A model generated the notes under the pieces. It made no database searches, was not told the origin of the DNA, and worked only from the letters and a program-made list of their open reading frames with translations. Shown here one piece after another: positions 60,475 through 64,000 of a stretch of DNA of 64,000 nt (positions within the stretch are counted from its first letter, which is position 1; each line of letters starts with the position of its first letter). Source of the DNA: Paraburkholderia aromaticivorans (GTDB lineage Bacteria > Pseudomonadota > Gammaproteobacteria > Burkholderiales > Burkholderiaceae); assembly GCF_012689525.1 (NCBI RefSeq), contig NZ_CP051516.1, positions 2,480,001 through 2,544,000 of the forward strand. The letters are read 5' to 3'. The translations under genes and the position numbers were made by a program.

Positions 60475-63222
60475 ATGGCGATTTCGCGTCAGGCGCTTTT
60501 CGGCAAGCTTGGAACCACGCTGTACAGGAGCATCGAGTCCGCCACGATCTTCTGCAAGCTGCGCGGCAATCCGTATATCGAGCTCGTGCATTGGCTCCAT
60601 CAGCTGCTACAACAGCCCGACTCGGACCTGCATCGGATCGCACGGCATTGTGGTATCGAGCGCGCAACGCTAGATCGCGATATGGCGCGCGCGCTGGCTG
60701 CACTACCCGCGGGTGCCAGCTCGATCAGCGATTTCTCGCACCATGTCGAATTGGCGGTCGAGCGCGCCTGGGTGCTTGCAACACTTAGCTTCGGCGACCG
60801 AAGTATCCGTAGCGCGTGGCTCGTCGCGGCACTCGTACAGACGCCTGAATTGCGGCGCGTTTTGCTCTCCATCTCACCGGTGTTCGGCAAGATACCTGCC
60901 GAGGGTCTGGACGTCGCTGTTCTTGCGTACATCGACGGATCGCCCGAAGCCGCGGAAACACCTTACGACAACAGCGATTTTTCGCCGGCGGTGCCTGGTG
61001 AGGCCTCGCATGCCCTTTTCGCAGCATCAAAGGGCTCGCCGCTCGAACAGTTCTGCACGGATCTGACAGCGCGCGCGCGCAACGGTGAAATTGACCCGGT
61101 TGTCGGGCGCGAGCTGGAGATCCGCACCATGATCGACGTGCTGCTGCGCCGGCGGCAAAACAATCCGTTGCTGACCGGCGAGGCGGGCGTCGGCAAGACC
61201 GCCGTCGTCGAGGGGCTGGCGTGCGCCATCGCCTCGGGCGACGTGCCGCCGAAGCTGGTAGGCGTGCGCTTGCTGAATCTCGACGTGGGCGCACTGCTCG
61301 CGGGCGCAAGCATGAAGGGGGAATTCGAAGCACGTCTGCGAGGCGTGCTGGAGGCGGCGCTGAAGTCAACCGTCCCCGTGATCCTGTTCGTCGACGAAAT
61401 CCACACGCTGATCGGTGCGGGCGGCCAGGCCGGCACCGGCGACGCCGCGAATTTGCTCAAGCCCGCACTCGCGCGCGGCGCGATTCGCACGATCGGCGCG
61501 ACGACCTGGGCGGAGTACAAACGGCACATCGAAAAGGATCCTGCGCTGACCCGGCGTTTTCAGGTCCTGCAAGTGCCGGAGCCGGAAGAACTGGCGGCGA
61601 TCGAGATGGTGCGCGGCCTGGCTGAAACGTTCTCGCGGCATCACGGCGTTGTCGTGCGTGACCAGGCGATCCGCGCGGCCGTGACGCTGTCGCATCGCTA
61701 TATCCCTTCCCGTCAGTTGCCGGACAAGGCAATCAGTCTCCTCGACACCGCCTGCGCGCGTGTCGCACTTTCGCAGCATGCGCCGCCGCGAGAACTGCAG
61801 GACGTGCGTCAACGCCTGCGGTCAGCCCGCGTCGAAAGCGAGTTGCTCGCCGCGGAATCGCGCATCGGCCTCGATGCCGGCCGCGCACTGGCGGCGGCCA
61901 GGACTCGCGTCGATGAACTCATTGCCGTCGAGCAGAGCATCGAAGCGCGCTGGCAAGCACAGCTCCTCGCGGCGCAGGCCTTGCTCGCCGCCCGTGATGC
62001 GCTCGGCGACGATACCGGCGCGTTGCAACCCGACAGGAGCACGGACGTGCGCATACCGCTTCATCCGCTCAAGGAACTGGAACGTGCTCTCACGGAATTG
62101 CAGGGCGATGCGCCGCTGGTGTTTCCGGAGGTGAGCGAAGCGATTGTCGCCGAGGTTGTGTCGGATTGGACAGGAATTCCGGTCGGCCGCATGGTCACCG
62201 ACGAAGTGGCCGCCGTGCAGTCGCTGCCGGCCACGCTCGAAGCGCGCGTGATCGGCCAGCGCGATGCACTGCATCAGATCGGCGAACGGGTGCAAACCGC
62301 GCGCGCCGGGCTCACGGATCCGAAGAAGCCGCTGGGCGTATTCCTGCTCGCCGGGCCGTCCGGTGTGGGCAAAACCGAGACGGCGCTCGCCCTGGCCGAG
62401 GCGCTCTACGGCGGCGAGCAGAACCTGATCACCGTCAATATGAGCGAGTACCAGGAGGCCCATACCGTTTCCGGACTGAAAGGCGCCCCGCCCGGATATG
62501 TCGGTTTCGGTGAGGGAGGCGTGCTCACAGAGGCCGTTCGGCGTCGCCCCTATTCGGTGGTTTTGTTCGACGAAATCGAGAAGGCCCATCGCGACGTGCA
62601 TGAAATGTTCTTCCAGGTCTTCGACAAAGGCTACATGGAAGATGGTGACGGCCGCTACATCGATTTCCGCAACACGACGATCCTGCTTACAAGCAACGCC
62701 GGCTCGGAACTGACGACAAGCCTTTGCGCCGACGCACCGCTCTCGCCCGATGCAGACGGGCTGCGCGAAGCCCTCACACACGAGCTGCTCAAGGCATTTT
62801 CCGCGGCATTTCTCGGCCGCGTCACCGTGGTGCCATACCGGCCGCTTGCCGATGAATCGCTCGCGCGCATCGTGCGGCTGCATCTGGACCGCGTGGTCAT
62901 GCGCATGGCCGACGCTCACGACATTGCGCTTGCCTATAACCGGCAAGTGGTCGACTACATCGTCGGCAGGTGTCTTGTCCAGGAAACCGGGGCCCGCGTA
63001 CTGATCGGCTTCATCGAACAACACGTGCTGCCGCGCCTTTCCGCGTTGTGGCTCGACGCATTTTCGTCGAAATGGCCTATTACGCACATTGAAATCGATG
63101 TCGTCGACGCGAACGCACCACCCATCGTTGCGCTCACTTTCCAATGCACGTATGCGCATGATCCGGACGAGTCATCAGCAGCTGCGACGTCATATTCGTT
63201 TTTCGTCGAGAAGGTTGACTAA
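60475..63222 (+). CDS. tssH: T6SS AAA+ ATPase TssH (ClpV)
   Basis: 915-residue hexameric unfoldase that disassembles contracted sheath. It has an N-terminal double-Clp-N domain (1 to about 160), then AAA1 with Walker A PLLTGEAGVGKTAVVEG (235-242 core) and Walker B VILFVDEIHTLIG, a coiled-coil middle region, and AAA2 with GPSGVGKTETALALAE (about 627-634) and VVLFDEIEKAHRDVHEMFFQ. VSDWTGIPVGRM is the ClpB/ClpV linker. The start at 60475 has GGAG eight bases upstream (60464-60467); an in-frame TTG at 60463 overlaps that site. Confidence 0.96.
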   Translation: MAISRQALFGKLGTTLYRSIESATIFCKLRGNPYIELVHWLHQLLQQPDSDLHRIARHCGIERATLDRDMARALAALPAGASSISDFSHHVELAVERAWVLATLSFGDRSIRSAWLVAALVQTPELRRVLLSISPVFGKIPAEGLDVAVLAYIDGSPEAAETPYDNSDFSPAVPGEASHALFAASKGSPLEQFCTDLTARARNGEIDPVVGRELEIRTMIDVLLRRRQNNPLLTGEAGVGKTAVVEGLACAIASGDVPPKLVGVRLLNLDVGALLAGASMKGEFEARLRGVLEAALKSTVPVILFVDEIHTLIGAGGQAGTGDAANLLKPALARGAIRTIGATTWAEYKRHIEKDPALTRRFQVLQVPEPEELAAIEMVRGLAETFSRHHGVVVRDQAIRAAVTLSHRYIPSRQLPDKAISLLDTACARVALSQHAPPRELQDVRQRLRSARVESELLAAESRIGLDAGRALAAARTRVDELIAVEQSIEARWQAQLLAAQALLAARDALGDDTGALQPDRSTDVRIPLHPLKELERALTELQGDAPLVFPEVSEAIVAEVVSDWTGIPVGRMVTDEVAAVQSLPATLEARVIGQRDALHQIGERVQTARAGLTDPKKPLGVFLLAGPSGVGKTETALALAEALYGGEQNLITVNMSEYQEAHTVSGLKGAPPGYVGFGEGGVLTEAVRRRPYSVVLFDEIEKAHRDVHEMFFQVFDKGYMEDGDGRYIDFRNTTILLTSNAGSELTTSLCADAPLSPDADGLREALTHELLKAFSAAFLGRVTVVPYRPLADESLARIVRLHLDRVVMRMADAHDIALAYNRQVVDYIVGRCLVQETGARVLIGFIEQHVLPRLSALWLDAFSSKWPITHIEIDVVDANAPPIVALTFQCTYAHDPDESSAAATSYSFFVEKVD

Positions 63223-63260
63223 ACGCTGCCGACTCATCACCACCGTCCACGGAGACCTCA

Positions 63261-63806
63261 ATGTCTGTTCCCAGTAGTTCGCAGAAATTCATCGCGCGCA
63301 ATCGGGCGCCGCGTGTGCAGATCGAGTACGACGTCGAAGTTTACGGCTCCGAGAAGAAAGTCGAATTGCCGTTCGTCATGGGCGTGCTTTCGGACCTCTC
63401 CGGCAAGCCCGCCGAACCGCTGCCGCCGGTCGCCGACCGCGGTTTCCTCGATATCGATATCGACAACTTCGATGAACGGATGAAGGCGATCGAGCCGCGC
63501 GTCGCATTCGCGGTGCCGAACACGCTTTCAGGCGAGGGGCAGTTGATGGTCGATATGACCTTCGAGAGCATTGAGGACTTCTCGCCGGCGGCCGTCGCCC
63601 GCAAGGTCGATTCCCTGCGGCAGCTGCTCGAAGCCCGCACGCAACTCGCGAACCTGCAGACGTACATGGACGGCAAGTCCGGCGCGGAATCGCTCGTCAA
63701 CAGGCTGCTGCAGGATTCCGCCCTGCTGAAATCGCTTGCGGCCACACCGAAACCTCAGCTTTCGAACGCCGCCGACATGGCGGATGCCGCGGACGCGACC
63801 CGCTGA
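63261..63806 (+). CDS. tssB: T6SS contractile sheath small subunit TssB (VipA)
   Basis: 181-residue sheath subunit: SSSQKFIARNRAPRVQIEYD, VELPFVMGVLSDLSGKPAEP, FLDIDIDNFDERMKAIEPRV and MTFESIEDFSPAAVARKVDS, then RQLLEARTQLANLQTYMDGK. These are the most conserved TssB blocks. It lies 38 bp after tssH and 33 bp before tssC, so all three are one transcript. A good GGAG precedes the ATG. Confidence 0.97.
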   Translation: MSVPSSSQKFIARNRAPRVQIEYDVEVYGSEKKVELPFVMGVLSDLSGKPAEPLPPVADRGFLDIDIDNFDERMKAIEPRVAFAVPNTLSGEGQLMVDMTFESIEDFSPAAVARKVDSLRQLLEARTQLANLQTYMDGKSGAESLVNRLLQDSALLKSLAATPKPQLSNAADMADAADATR

Positions 63807-63839
63807 TCGACCGGACAGCACAGATTCAGAGGACATAAC

Positions 63840-64000
63840 ATGGCAAAACAGCAAACGCACGCGGCCACCGCAGAAGTACCCACGCAGTCCGACTTGACCC
63901 AGTTGCTGAACCAGGAATTCAGGCCGAAAACCGAACAGGCCCGCGAGGCCGTCGAACATGCCGTGCAGACGCTCGCCGAACAGGCGCTGCAGCAATCGGC
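63840..64000 (+). CDS. tssC: T6SS contractile sheath large subunit TssC (VipB), 3' end outside the window
   Basis: Only the first 53 residues are inside the window: MAKQQTHAATAEVPTQSDLT, QLLNQEFRPKTEQAREAVEH, AVQTLAEQALQQS. They match the N-terminal handshake region of TssC, and the gene directly follows tssB with AGAGGA before the ATG. The frame is open to the window end. Confidence 0.9.
   Translation, partial: MAKQQTHAATAEVPTQSDLTQLLNQEFRPKTEQAREAVEHAVQTLAEQALQQS

Noticed and set aside
1..64000. tRNA, rRNA, CRISPR arrays, prophage or intact insertion sequences
   Set aside because: None of the diagnostic sequences or repeat spacing were seen on reading; short structural RNAs could be missed without a covariance-model search.

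Overview
The window looks like chromosomal DNA of a Paraburkholderia-type betaproteobacterium. It is GC-rich with strong third-position GC, has nine LysR-type regulators (one broken), a Burkholderia-type porin, an E. coli-like cyanate operon, a complete auxin (indole-3-acetate, IAA) catabolic region of the kind described in Paraburkholderia phytofirmans PsJN, and a type VI secretion (T6SS) locus. No rRNA, tRNA, CRISPR array or intact insertion sequence was seen. All family assignments come from reading motifs; no database search was run.

Layout. 1-3.7 kb: a GntR/FadR-type regulator (cut by the window edge) divergent from a tightly coupled operon of an FAH-family hydrolase, an alpha/beta hydrolase and an amidohydrolase, with repeated CCAATTGG boxes between and inside. 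3.9-9.1 kb: an MBL-fold hydrolase, a secreted beta-propeller protein and a secreted animal-type haem peroxidase separated by a long non-coding stretch. 9.4-16.7 kb: a Rossmann oxidoreductase with divergent LysR, then a DUF2760-Hsp70-Hsp70 chaperone operon. 16.7-22.5 kb: a small hypothetical gene, an SDR next to a LysR pseudogene with an internal deletion, a GAF-GGDEF diguanylate cyclase, a cytosine-deaminase-like amidohydrolase and a LysR. 22.5-25.6 kb: 2-aminoethylphosphonate degradation (phnX, phnW, LysR). 25.8-31.1 kb: an SDR, the cynR/cynTS cyanate module, a 28-codon membrane micro-ORF, a TSUP permease and its divergent LysR.

31.2-53.2 kb is the metabolic core. Genes resembling iacA, B, C, D, E, F, G, H and I are all present, with a tautomerase and an MFS carrier beside iacCD, a cytoplasmic PAS histidine kinase and FixJ-type response regulator flanking the iacABIHE operon, and a LysR divergent from iacC. 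The catBAC operon with divergent catR lies inside the same block, so IAA can be taken to catechol and through ortho-cleavage to 3-oxoadipate enol-lactone within about 17 kb. Immediately downstream sit another LysR, an MFS carrier, a second amidase and a porin, which may supply amide-type substrates.

53.4-64 kb is a T6SS locus. The leftward arm reads tagK, an ImpE/TagJ C-domain protein, tssE, tssF, tssG, tssA and a transglycosylase-like protein, mostly with ATGA overlaps. The rightward arm reads tssH(clpV), tssB, tssC (cut by the window end). The two arms diverge from an AT-rich non-coding region of about 560 bp. The distal end of the leftward arm is decaying: the transglycosylase-like gene has an in-frame TGA seven codons before its expected end and is followed by a frameshifted or chimeric remnant.
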